Shown: positions 1-11,379 of the stretch, one piece after another
Layout: every line of letters begins with the position of its first letter
How positions within the stretch are numbered: the stretch's first letter is position 1
DNA from: Phenylobacterium sp. LH3H17
GTDB lineage: Bacteria > Pseudomonadota > Alphaproteobacteria > Caulobacterales > Caulobacteraceae
NCBI RefSeq assembly: GCF_024298925.1
Contig: NZ_CP101283.1
Coordinates: 248,001-312,000 of the forward strand
Reading direction: 5' to 3'
DNA length: 64,000 nucleotides
The notes under the pieces: model-generated
What the model saw: only the letters and a program-made list of their open reading frames with translations
What the model was told of the DNA's origin: nothing
Databases searched by the model: none
Position numbers and translations under genes: made by a program

Positions 1-2
1 AC

Positions 3-608
3 GATCAAACGCCGGCTGAAGACTTCGAACAGATCGCCGACGCTGCGGCCGACGAGCTCCTGGCCTTGCGGGCCGAGAACCAGGCGCTGAAGGACCAGGT
101 CCTGCGCGTGGCCGCCGATGCGGAGAACACCAAGCGCCGGACGGAGCGCGAGGCCAATGACGCGCGCGCCTACGCCATCCAGAAATTCGCCCGCGACCTG
201 CTGACGGTGTCCGACACCCTGTCGCGCGCCCTGACCACCCCGCCGGCCAGCGGCGAGCCGGCGGTGAACAATTTCGTGGTCGGCGTCGAGATGACCGAGA
301 AGGCGCTGCAGACCGCCTTCGAGAACAACGGCCTGAAGAAGATCGATCCGGTCGCCGGCGCCAGGTTCGACCCCCACCAGCACCAGGCGGTGATGGAACA
401 GGCCTCGCCGGACGTGGCCGCCGGCGGGGTGATCAACACCCTGCAGCCCGGCTACGAACTGCTGGGCCGGCTGATCCGTCCGGCCATGGTCGTGGTGGCC
501 GCCAAGGGCTCCGGCGCCCAGGCCCCAGGCGGCGGCGACGCCCCGGCCAATCCCTATGCAGCCCAGGACGGCGAGGACTCTGGCGGCGCGGTCGACACCC
601 GGGCGTAA
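3..608 (+). CDS. grpE: GrpE nucleotide exchange factor (5' end cut by window edge)
   Basis: Co-chaperone that releases ADP from DnaK, acting in the cytoplasm with DnaJ/DnaK. The open frame runs in from the left edge without a start, so about 200 C-terminal residues are visible. The first ~70 residues are Glu/Ala/Arg-rich and fit the long paired-helix coiled coil of GrpE. The C-terminal beta domain carries family motifs: FDPHQHQAVMEQ near residue 120 and LQPGYELLGRLIRPAMV near 145, followed by a short Gly/Pro/Ala tail. An internal TTG at 66 should not be taken as the start, because the coiled coil continues upstream of it. The next gene is on the same strand. Heat-shock control is usual for grpE, but its promoter lies outside the window. 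Identification is firm from the C-terminal signature. Confidence 0.95.
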   Translation, partial: DQTPAEDFEQIADAAADELLALRAENQALKDQVLRVAADAENTKRRTEREANDARAYAIQKFARDLLTVSDTLSRALTTPPASGEPAVNNFVVGVEMTEKALQTAFENNGLKKIDPVAGARFDPHQHQAVMEQASPDVAAGGVINTLQPGYELLGRLIRPAMVVVAAKGSGAQAPGGGDAPANPYAAQDGEDSGGAVDTRA

Positions 609-713
609 CGTCTGAGTTACTCCTTGTCCCGCAAGGGAAATTCCGGCCTCGGTCATTTGACCGTGACCCCCACCGGGCGTAAGCTCGGCCCAGAACAAAA
701 AGGGGTCGGAAAC

Positions 714-1703
714 GTGCAGGCAGGGTCACAGACTCGCCGGGCGCTGATGGGGTGGAGCGCCGCCGCTGGCGGAGCCCTGCTCACCGCGCCGGGCTGGGCG
801 TTCGGTCAGGAGGCCGCGTCCACCGTTCTTCCCCCCGAGGTCCTGGCCGAGGTCGCCGACGAGGACCACCCGCCGACCAGGGTCGACACCGCCTCCAGCA
901 ACGTGTTCGACCACGTCACCGCGCCGGTGATGATCAATGGCCGCGGGCCGTTCCGCTTCATGGTCGACACCGGGGCCAACACGTCCTGCGTCTCGCAGGG
1001 CCTGGCCGAGACCCTCGCCCTGCCGCGCGGCCGGGCGCTCAGGGTGCACACCGTCGTCGGACCGCGCTCGCGGGCCAGCGTCACCATCGACCGTCTCGAC
1101 ATCGGCTCGCGCAGCCGGCGCAATATCGAGGCGCCGGTCCTGCCCATGGGCGCGTTCGGGATCGACGGGGTGCTGGGCATCGACTGGCTCAAGGGCCAGC
1201 GCCTGGTCCTGGGCTTCGCCGGCAGGACGCTGGAGATCACCAAGTCCCGCCGCGAGGCCAGCGCGGAGGGCAAGGTGGTGGTGCCGGCCCGGCGGAAGTC
1301 CGGTCAGCTCACCATCGTCGACGCCGATCTCAGCGGCCACAAGATCAGCGCCATGATCGATTCAGGCTCGCAGTTCTCCCTGGGCAACACCGCCCTGCGG
1401 CGGATCATCGAACGGATGGACCCGAGGGCGGCGTCCAAGGCCCAGAAGGTCGGCATGCTGTCCATCGCCGGCGAGGCTTTCACGGGCGAGCAGCTCAACC
1501 TGCCGTTCATGCGCCTGGGCGGCCTGACCCTGGGCAACGTCCCGGTGGTGTTCAGCGACGTGCCGGTCTTCAGGCTGTGGGATCTGCACGACACCCCGAC
1601 GATGATGCTGGGTATCGACCTGCTGACCCAGTTCACCACCGTGTCGCTCGACTTCGGCCGCTCCTCGGTCCGCTTCGACATCGCCGACAGCGCCAGGGCC
1701 TAG
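714..1703 (+). CDS. Secreted retropepsin-like aspartic protease with two D-[TS]-G motifs
   Basis: Predicted aspartyl protease of the retropepsin-like (Asp_protease_2/gag-asp) class, about 330 aa. I chose the GTG at 714 because a purine-rich AAGGGGTCGG lies just upstream and translation then opens with an export signal. The frame is open back to 624 but that extension has no such features. The N-terminus has TRRALM followed by a hydrophobic Ala/Gly-rich stretch, which fits a twin-arginine (Tat) signal and suggests a periplasmic or envelope location. Two active-site-like triplets are visible: VDTGANTSC (Asp about residue 85) and IDSGSQFSLG (Asp about 216). The single chain could therefore fold as an internal pseudo-dimer, whereas retroviral enzymes dimerise two chains. 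LGIDWL and LGIDLL follow each half, matching the repeated fold. Substrate is unknown. Confidence 0.8.
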   Translation: MQAGSQTRRALMGWSAAAGGALLTAPGWAFGQEAASTVLPPEVLAEVADEDHPPTRVDTASSNVFDHVTAPVMINGRGPFRFMVDTGANTSCVSQGLAETLALPRGRALRVHTVVGPRSRASVTIDRLDIGSRSRRNIEAPVLPMGAFGIDGVLGIDWLKGQRLVLGFAGRTLEITKSRREASAEGKVVVPARRKSGQLTIVDADLSGHKISAMIDSGSQFSLGNTALRRIIERMDPRAASKAQKVGMLSIAGEAFTGEQLNLPFMRLGGLTLGNVPVVFSDVPVFRLWDLHDTPTMMLGIDLLTQFTTVSLDFGRSSVRFDIADSARA

Positions 1704-1712
1704 GCGAGCGCC

Positions 1713-1727
1713 GAGGACCCCTGGCGG
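1713..1727. promoter_or_regulatory. 15-bp intergenic motif shared with 42570-42584
   Basis: The 15-mer GAGGACCCCTGGCGG lies between the protease gene and the histidine kinase, 44 bp before the kinase start. An identical copy at 42570 sits upstream of a carboxymuconolactone decarboxylase gene on the same strand. Flanks are also similar (CGCCGA before, a CTTA/CTAT-like stretch and GCGCAT or CACGCAT after). It may be a promoter or operator element. Function is unproven. Confidence 0.3.
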
Positions 1728-1770
1728 GAACCTTAGCCACGCATATACGCTTCGGGTCGTTGGAGGGGCC

Positions 1771-3744
1771 GTGGCCCCTGCGTTTGGGGTCGTGATGGAT
1801 CGCCCGGGATATTCCATAGCGCTGGCGACCGACGACAGTCGGTATCGCGTGCTGGTCGATGCGATCACCGACTACGCCATCTACATGCTCGATCCCGACG
1901 GCCGGGTGGTGAGCTGGAACTCGGGCGCCCGTCGCTTCAAGGGCTATGAGGCCGAGGAGATCATCGGCGATCACTTCTCCCGTTTCTACACCGAGGAGGA
2001 CCGCGCGGCGGATGTTCCGGCCACCGCCTTGCGGACCGCGGCTCAGGAGGGCCGGTACGAGACCGAGGGCTGGCGCGTCCGCAAGGGCGGCGACCGATTC
2101 TGGGCTCACGTGCTGATCGATCCGATCCGCGCTCCGACCGGCGAGCTGGTGGGCTTCGCGAAGATCACCCGCGACCTGACCGAGCGCAGGGCGGCGGAGG
2201 AAGCCTTGCGGCGCAGCGAGCAGCAGTTCCGGCTGCTGGTCCAGGGCGTCACAGACTATGCCATCTTCCTGCTCGACCTGGACGGACGCGTGACCAGTTG
2301 GAACGCCGGAGCCCAGCGGATCAAGGGCTACGCGCCCCAGGAGATCATCGGCCAGCATTTCAGCCGCTTCTACACCGAGGCGGACCGCGAGGCCGGCGAA
2401 CCGGCCCTGGCGTTGCGCACCGCCGCGGCGGAGGGGCGCTTCGAAAAGGAAGGCTGGCGCGTCCGCAAGGACGGTACGCGCTTCTGGGCCCATGTGGTCA
2501 TCGACCCGATCCGCGACGACGCGGGCGTGGCGATCGGATTCGCCAAGATCACCCGCGACATCACCGAGCGACGGCAGGCGCAGGACGCACTCGACCAGGC
2601 CCGCCAGGCGCTCTTCCAGTCTCAGAAGCTCGAGGCCATCGGCCAACTCACCGGCGGCGTGGCCCATGACTTCAACAACCTGCTGATGGCGGTGTTGGGC
2701 AGCCTGGAGCTGTTGCGCAAACGGCTCCCGGCCGACCCCAAGGCCAGGGCCCTGCTCGACAACGCCGTGCAGGGGGCCCAGCGCGGCGCGGCGCTGACCC
2801 AGCGGATGCTGGCCTTCGCCCGCAAGCAGGAGCTGGAGCTGGACGGGGTCGACGTTCCCGCCCTGGTGCGGGGCATGACCGGGCTGCTGCAGAGATCGGT
2901 GGGGCCGTCCATCAAGCTTGTCATGCGGTTCCCACCCGCGCTTCCGCCAGCCTTCACCGACGCCAACCAGCTTGAAGCGGCGCTCCTGAACCTAGTGGTG
3001 AACGCCCGCGACGCCATGCCGGGAGGCGGAACGGTCACAATCGGAGCGACGGCGGAGTGCATCGAGCCCAGCGCCGGGCCGGGCCTGCCGGCCGGCGACT
3101 ACATCCGGTTGGCGGTGGTCGACGAGGGCGACGGGATGGACGAGCAGACGCTCGCTCGAGCCACCGAGCCGTTCTACACCACCAAGGGCGTCGGCAAGGG
3201 CACGGGGCTCGGTCTTTCGACGGCCCACGGCCTGGCCGAGCAGTCGGGTGGTCGCCTTGTGCTGAGCAGCCGGCCGGATCACGGGACCACGGCGGCCCTG
3301 TGGCTGCCACGCGCCGACGCAGTCGGGACGCCAAAAACCCCGCGCGCGGCCGGGCCGCCCGGCGACGAGCGCCTCCGGCCCCTGGTCGTCCTCGCGGTGG
3401 ATGACGACCATCTGGTCCTGTTGAACCTCGCCGCGATGCTGGAAGACCTCGGTCACCGGCCGATCGCCGCGTCCTCCGCCGCCGAGGCGCTCGAGAGGCT
3501 GGGCGAGACCCGCGTGGACGTGGTGATCACCGACCACGCCATGCCGCAGATGAGCGGCCTGCAGCTGGCGGAGGAGATCGCGCGCCGCTACGGGGATCTG
3601 CCGGTGATCCTGGCGACCGGCTACGCCGAGCTGTCGCCCGGCGAGGGCGAAACCACGCCGCGGCTGGCCAAGCCGTACACCCAGTCTGAGCTCGCCCAGA
3701 TCCTGCGCGGCGTCTGCGGGACCGCCGAACTCTCCCCCGGCTGA
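1771..3744 (+). CDS. PAS-PAS hybrid histidine kinase with C-terminal receiver domain
   Basis: Soluble two-component hybrid kinase of about 657 aa, with no transmembrane segment. Two tandem PAS domains (about residues 25-140 and 150-265) are near-duplicates; both contain ITDYAI/VTDYAI, a FSRFYTE segment and a closing KITRD(L/I)TER. A dimerisation helix carries the phospho-acceptor motif AHDFNN (His about 299). The ATPase domain shows N-box LVVNARDAMPGGG, G1 DEGDGM and G2 GTGLGLS. A receiver domain ends the protein, with VDDD as acidic pocket, Asp about 588 in ITDHAMP as acceptor, and a conserved Lys in AKPYT. HDFNN places it in the HWE/HisKA-like group common in alphaproteobacterial PAS kinases with CheY-like receivers. 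Start is GTG 1771 or ATG 1795 (MDRPGYS); both are in frame. No response regulator partner is adjacent, so its pathway is unknown. Confidence 0.92.
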   Translation: MAPAFGVVMDRPGYSIALATDDSRYRVLVDAITDYAIYMLDPDGRVVSWNSGARRFKGYEAEEIIGDHFSRFYTEEDRAADVPATALRTAAQEGRYETEGWRVRKGGDRFWAHVLIDPIRAPTGELVGFAKITRDLTERRAAEEALRRSEQQFRLLVQGVTDYAIFLLDLDGRVTSWNAGAQRIKGYAPQEIIGQHFSRFYTEADREAGEPALALRTAAAEGRFEKEGWRVRKDGTRFWAHVVIDPIRDDAGVAIGFAKITRDITERRQAQDALDQARQALFQSQKLEAIGQLTGGVAHDFNNLLMAVLGSLELLRKRLPADPKARALLDNAVQGAQRGAALTQRMLAFARKQELELDGVDVPALVRGMTGLLQRSVGPSIKLVMRFPPALPPAFTDANQLEAALLNLVVNARDAMPGGGTVTIGATAECIEPSAGPGLPAGDYIRLAVVDEGDGMDEQTLARATEPFYTTKGVGKGTGLGLSTAHGLAEQSGGRLVLSSRPDHGTTAALWLPRADAVGTPKTPRAAGPPGDERLRPLVVLAVDDDHLVLLNLAAMLEDLGHRPIAASSAAEALERLGETRVDVVITDHAMPQMSGLQLAEEIARRYGDLPVILATGYAELSPGEGETTPRLAKPYTQSELAQILRGVCGTAELSPG

Positions 3745-3843
3745 GCAATATCACCAGGCCGGACGCCGCAGGCGCCAAGCCCCTCTTCCCCGCGGCTTCT
3801 AAATGATTAAAGTCCCAGGTCCCTTCCTGCGGGGGGCGCCGGC

Positions 3844-3848
3844 GACTC
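3844..3848. promoter_or_regulatory. GANTC (CcrM-type) site in the dnaN upstream region
   Basis: GACTC lies 35 bp upstream of the dnaN start codon. In Caulobacterales GANTC is methylated by CcrM and sensed with GcrA, which couples some replication genes to the cell cycle. Control of this dnaN by methylation is only an inference from position. Confidence 0.35.
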
Positions 3849-3882
3849 CCTCGCACCGGCGCTTGGAGGTCCGGACCACATC

Positions 3883-5001
3883 ATGAAGCTTACGATCGAA
3901 CGGGCGGCGCTCATCAAGGCGCTGGGGCATGTGCAGAGCGCCGTCGAGCGGCGCAACACCATCCCGATCCTGTCCAATGTGCTGCTGTCGGCCGAGCGCG
4001 AACGGCTGACCTTCTCGGCGACCGATCTCGACATGGAGATCATCGACGAGGCCTTCGCCCAGGTGGACCAGCCGGGCCAGATCACCGCGCCCGCCCACAC
4101 GCTCTATGAGATCGTCCGCAAGCTGCCGGAAGGCGCCGACGTCTCCCTGTCCTTCACGGGCGAGGACCCACGCCTGACGGTCTCGGCCGGGCGCTCGCGG
4201 TTCAACCTCCCGGTGCTGCCGGCCGGCGACTTCCCGGTCATGTCCTCGGACGGGCTCTCCTCGCGCGTGCCCGTGGACGTGGGCGACCTGATCCGACTGA
4301 TCGACAAAACCCGGTTCGCGATCTCCACCGAGGAGACCCGCTACTATCTGAACGGCCTCTACCTGCACACGGTGGTGGAGGACGGGGTGGCCAAGCTGCG
4401 CGCCGTGGCCACCGACGGCCACCGGCTGGCCCTGGCCGAGATGATCGCGCCCGAGGGCTCGGCCGGCACGCCCGGCGTCATCGTGCCGCGCAAGACCATC
4501 GCCGAGGCCCGTCGCCTGCTGGAGGACGCCGGCGAATCGGTCGACCTGCAGCTCAGCGCCCAGAAGGTCCGGCTCGATTTCGGCGGGGCGGCGCTGACCT
4601 CGAAGGTCATCGACGGCAACTTCCCCGACTACAGCCGTGTCATCCCCAAGGACAACAACCGGGTGATGATGGTCGACAACAAGCTGTTCGCCCAGGCGGT
4701 GGATCGCGTCGCCACCATCTCGGCCGAAAAGAGCCGCTCGGTTCGCATGGCCATCGAGCCCGGCAAGGTGATCCTCACCGTGCGCAACATGGAAGCCGGC
4801 CAGGCGGTCGAGGAGATCGAGGTCGACTACGACGGCGAGGCCTTCGAGCTCAGCTTCAACGCCCGCTACCTGCTGGACGTCACCGACCAGATCAGCGCCG
4901 AACAGGCCGAATTCCGCTTCGGCGGTCCCAACGACCCGGCCCTGGTGCTCGATCCCACCGACGCGGACGTCCAGTACGTGTTGATGCCGCTGCGGGTCTG
5001 A
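3883..5001 (+). CDS. dnaN: DNA polymerase III subunit beta (sliding clamp)
   Basis: Ring-shaped processivity clamp that holds Pol III and repair polymerases on DNA. The protein is 372 aa, the normal family length. It begins MKLTIERAALIKAL and has NTIPILSNVLL near residue 28, a typical first-domain signature. The C-terminus VQYVLMPLRV is the classic clamp ending that lines the peptide-binding pocket. An AGGAGGT-like element (GGAGG at 3865-3869) precedes ATG 3883 by 13 bp. Three repeated clamp domains are expected from the length. dnaN is followed by a peptidase gene rather than directly by recF, so the classical dnaN-recF-gyrB order is interrupted here. Confidence 0.97.
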   Translation: MKLTIERAALIKALGHVQSAVERRNTIPILSNVLLSAERERLTFSATDLDMEIIDEAFAQVDQPGQITAPAHTLYEIVRKLPEGADVSLSFTGEDPRLTVSAGRSRFNLPVLPAGDFPVMSSDGLSSRVPVDVGDLIRLIDKTRFAISTEETRYYLNGLYLHTVVEDGVAKLRAVATDGHRLALAEMIAPEGSAGTPGVIVPRKTIAEARRLLEDAGESVDLQLSAQKVRLDFGGAALTSKVIDGNFPDYSRVIPKDNNRVMMVDNKLFAQAVDRVATISAEKSRSVRMAIEPGKVILTVRNMEAGQAVEEIEVDYDGEAFELSFNARYLLDVTDQISAEQAEFRFGGPNDPALVLDPTDADVQYVLMPLRV

Positions 5002-5054
5002 CCCTCGACGCTCGGCGGCGCGGGTTCGCCCATGAGATTACGGGTGGAACGTCC

Positions 5055-6986
5055 ATGCGTAGCGTGCTGATCGGCGGCCTCGCCGCCCTGCTGACGGGCG
5101 GCTCCGCCCTGGCCGCGACGCCCGTGGTTAAGCGCGAGGTCGGGGCCCTGGTCACCGAGAACGTGCCCGAGACCCCGCCCGCCGTGCGCGAGCAACTCCA
5201 CCGCTATCAGAACACCCGCTCGGCCAACTTCCTCGACTGGCTGGGCGACGGGACGATGCTGATCGCCACCCGCTTCGGCCAGACGCCGCAGATCCACCAT
5301 GTAAAGGCGCCCGGAGGCGACCGAACCCAGCTCACCTTCTTCGACGAACCGGTGACCTCGGCCGCGGCCCAGCCGATGGTTCCGGGCGCCTTCGTCCTCG
5401 CCCGCGACACCGGCGGCGATGAGTACTTCCAGGGCTACGCCTCGGCGGTCGAGGGCGGCGAGGCCTTGGTCACCGACCCCAAGACCCGCAACACCGGGTT
5501 CGTCTTCTCCCCCGACGGGACCCTGCTGGCCTGGAGCCGGGTGACCCCCGGCAAGGGCGACTACGACATCATGCTGATGCGCACCGGCCAGCCGGCGACC
5601 CGCCGCGTGGCCCTGAAGGGCAAGGGCGCCGTCGGGCCCGCGGCCTTTTCGGCGGATGGCGGCAGGATCCTCTTCAGGCGCGCCATCTCGGCCCAGTCGA
5701 GCAAGGTCTTCGTGCTGGAAACCGCCACCGGCCGGGTGACCGAGATCAATCCGTCCCGGAAGCTGATCGCCTATTCCGGCGGCGAGTTCACCCCCGACGG
5801 CCGCCGGGTCCTGATGCTGTCGGACGAAAAGTCCGAGGTCGCCCGGCTGGTCGAATACGACCTGGTCAGCGGCCGCAAGACGGTGGTCGCCGACGGCGGC
5901 GCCTGGGAAATCGAGGCCTTCGACCTCTCCGAGAACGGCCGGCTGCTGGCCTATGCGATCAATCAGGACGGCCGCTCCCGGGTGGTGGTCGCCGACATCA
6001 TGACCCGCCGCGCCCTGCCGCAGCCGGAGCTGCCGGTGGGGGTGCTGGCGGACCTGAAGTTTTCGCCCGACGCCCTGCGCCTGGCCATCGGGCTGAACTC
6101 GGCGACCTCGCCGGCCGATGTCTGGACCTGGAATATCGCCGAGGCGAGCCTGGTCCGCTGGACCCATAGCGAGATGGGGGGACTGAAGCCCGCCGACATG
6201 GTCGAGCCGAGCCTGATCCGCTTTGTCAGCTTCGACCGGCGGCAGATCCCCGCCTGGGTCTACCGGCCCAAGGCCGCGAAGGAGCCCACGCCCGTCATCA
6301 TCGACATCCATGGCGGGCCCGAGGGCCAGTCGCGGCCGGGCTTCTCGACCACATACCAGTACTGGGTGAACGCGCTGGGGGCGACGGTGATCTCGCCGAA
6401 TGTCCGCGGCTCGACCGGCTATGGGAAGACCTATCTGGCGCTGGACAACGCCATGAAGCGCCAGGACTCGGTCCGGGACATCGGAGCCCTGCTGGACTGG
6501 ATCGCGAGCCAGCCGGACCTCGACAAAAGCCGGGTGGTGGTGTCCGGAGGATCCTATGGCGGGTTCATGACCCTGGCGGCGCTGGCGGCCTATAACGACC
6601 GCCTGGCCGGGGCCATCGACACGGTGGGCATCTCCGACTTCACCACCTTCCTGACCCATACCGAGGGCTACCGGCGCGACCTGCGGCGGGTGGAGTACGG
6701 CGACGAGCGCGACCCGAAGATGAAGGCCGAGTTCGACCGCATCTCGCCGCTGAACCTCACCGACAAGATGACCAAGCCGCTGTTCGTCATCGCCGGCTTC
6801 AACGATCCGCGCGTGCCCTGGACCGAGGGCGAGCAGATCGTCGCCAAGGTTCGCGCCAACGGCGGCGACGTCTGGTGGATGATGGCCAAGGACGAAGGCC
6901 ACGGCTTCCGCAAGAAACAGAACCGCGACGCGCTACGGGAGGCCGAGACGCTGTTCCTGCGGAAGGTGTTTGGGGCGGGGTCGTAG
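5055..6986 (+). CDS. S9-family (prolyl oligopeptidase-type) exported peptidase
   Basis: Serine peptidase of 643 aa that cleaves peptides, probably at X-Ala or X-Pro bonds. An N-terminal signal peptide (MRSVLIGGLAALLTGGSALAA) indicates export. Residues ~50-380 form a WD40/beta-propeller-like region with repeated segments such as FSPDGTLLAWS, FTPDGRRVLML and FSPDALRLAIG. The alpha/beta-hydrolase domain follows, with DIHGGPEGQ (oxyanion region), nucleophile Ser about 500 in GGSYGGF, Asp about 584 in NDPRVP and His about 616 in EGHGF. This is the complete triad in the expected order and spacing. It sits alone between dnaN and a convergent stress-protein gene. Acylaminoacyl-peptidase versus dipeptidyl-peptidase specificity cannot be decided from sequence. 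Confidence 0.93.
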   Translation: MRSVLIGGLAALLTGGSALAATPVVKREVGALVTENVPETPPAVREQLHRYQNTRSANFLDWLGDGTMLIATRFGQTPQIHHVKAPGGDRTQLTFFDEPVTSAAAQPMVPGAFVLARDTGGDEYFQGYASAVEGGEALVTDPKTRNTGFVFSPDGTLLAWSRVTPGKGDYDIMLMRTGQPATRRVALKGKGAVGPAAFSADGGRILFRRAISAQSSKVFVLETATGRVTEINPSRKLIAYSGGEFTPDGRRVLMLSDEKSEVARLVEYDLVSGRKTVVADGGAWEIEAFDLSENGRLLAYAINQDGRSRVVVADIMTRRALPQPELPVGVLADLKFSPDALRLAIGLNSATSPADVWTWNIAEASLVRWTHSEMGGLKPADMVEPSLIRFVSFDRRQIPAWVYRPKAAKEPTPVIIDIHGGPEGQSRPGFSTTYQYWVNALGATVISPNVRGSTGYGKTYLALDNAMKRQDSVRDIGALLDWIASQPDLDKSRVVVSGGSYGGFMTLAALAAYNDRLAGAIDTVGISDFTTFLTHTEGYRRDLRRVEYGDERDPKMKAEFDRISPLNLTDKMTKPLFVIAGFNDPRVPWTEGEQIVAKVRANGGDVWWMMAKDEGHGFRKKQNRDALREAETLFLRKVFGAGS

Positions 6987-7033
6987 CCGCTCCGCGCGAG
7001 CGCGGGCGCAGACGCCGAGATCGGCTGTGAAGC

Positions 7034-7525
7034 CTAGTTCAGCCGCACCTCGGCGACCTTGTCGGCGTAGTCCTGCTTGGGATCGCTGCCGAGCAGCATC
7101 TTCACCCCGGCGAACAGGCTGTTCTCGTTCAGCCAGATCTGGGCGTCGTCGGGTTCGAAGCGCAGGAGCTGCAGCTTCGGGTCGTCCTTGCCGCCCTCGA
7201 ACCAGGCTGCGACGAAGGGGTTCCAAAGGCGCTCGATCGTGGCGCGGTCATTGTCGGGGGACAGCCGGCCATGCACCGAGGCGAACAGGTGGTGGCCCTT
7301 GTCGGCGAACTGGAACACGGCGCGATGGCCCGTCCCGAGGGCTTCGGCGATATCGGTGTCCTTGGCGGTGAAGAAGTAGATCGGCCCCTGGTCGTGGTCG
7401 CCCTCGGTCTGGGCGGTCATCGGCTGGGCGTGGTCTTCCTCGACCCCGGCCAGGCCCAGCATGACGGTCCTGTCGGACTTCAGGGCTTTCCAGAACTTGG
7501 CTTTGATGTCGGTCGTGTCGGTCAT
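7034..7525 (-). CDS. Pyridoxamine 5'-phosphate oxidase-like general stress protein
   Basis: Small flavin-binding split-barrel protein (163 aa) of the PNPOx-like general stress family, related to Bacillus YdaG. Start is ATG 7525 ([12 protein letters not shown]), since GGAGG lies 9 bp upstream; the ATG at 7534 would leave no room for that site. Visible family features are MLGL near residue 23, [16 protein letters not shown] near 55-70, and [23 protein letters not shown] near 110-132, which is the typical C-terminal block. It is convergent with the upstream peptidase and divergent from recF. The role is probably flavin or nucleotide binding under stress; no enzyme activity can be assigned. Confidence 0.85.
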   Translation of the reverse strand: MTDTTDIKAKFWKALKSDRTVMLGLAGVEEDHAQPMTAQTEGDHDQGPIYFFTAKDTDIAEALGTGHRAVFQFADKGHHLFASVHGRLSPDNDRATIERLWNPFVAAWFEGGKDDPKLQLLRFEPDDAQIWLNENSLFAGVKMLLGSDPKQDYADKVAEVRLN

Positions 7526-7605
7526 GGGGGGCATCCTCCGTTGAGGATGTCGAACGAGGCGGGCCACCGGTTGTTCCGACGGCAGAGCTCGCCGCCTTCG
7601 CGCGC

Positions 7606-11210
<3,605 letters not shown>

Positions 11211-11218
11211 AAATGCGA

Positions 11219-11339
11219 GAGTCGGGGTTGAATCTGCCCCGGGACGCCTGAGTTCCGGGCGTTTCGCGGCGCCCGGGACACATTGCGCGCCTCTCGTGCG
11301 CACCACCGTATTGTTGCGCTTCCATGACGGCTTGGACTC
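11219..11339. promoter_or_regulatory. gyrB-TonB receptor intergenic region with three GANTC sites and a hairpin
   Basis: Between gyrB and the next gene three GANTC sites occur within 121 bp: GAGTC at 11219, GAATC at 11230 and GACTC at 11335. A perfect 7-bp stem CCGGGCG/CGCCCGG (11255-11276) may end gyrB transcription, although no T-run follows. The remainder must hold the receptor promoter; no clear -35/-10 is visible. Confidence 0.4.
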
Positions 11340-11379
11340 GCCTAGAGCGCGAGCAATTCCAGCCCAAGAGGATCTCGCC

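Noticed and set aside
1728..1753. An EcfG/SigT-like promoter (GGAAC with a CGTT-like box) before the histidine kinase.
   Set aside because: GGAAC is present but the downstream element reads CGCTT, so the match is too weak to report as a site.
4866..6902. A 678-codon open frame opposite dnaN and the S9 peptidase.
   Set aside because: It is a GC-rich antisense frame over two well-supported genes, with Gly/Asp/Arg/Val bias and no domain or ribosome site.
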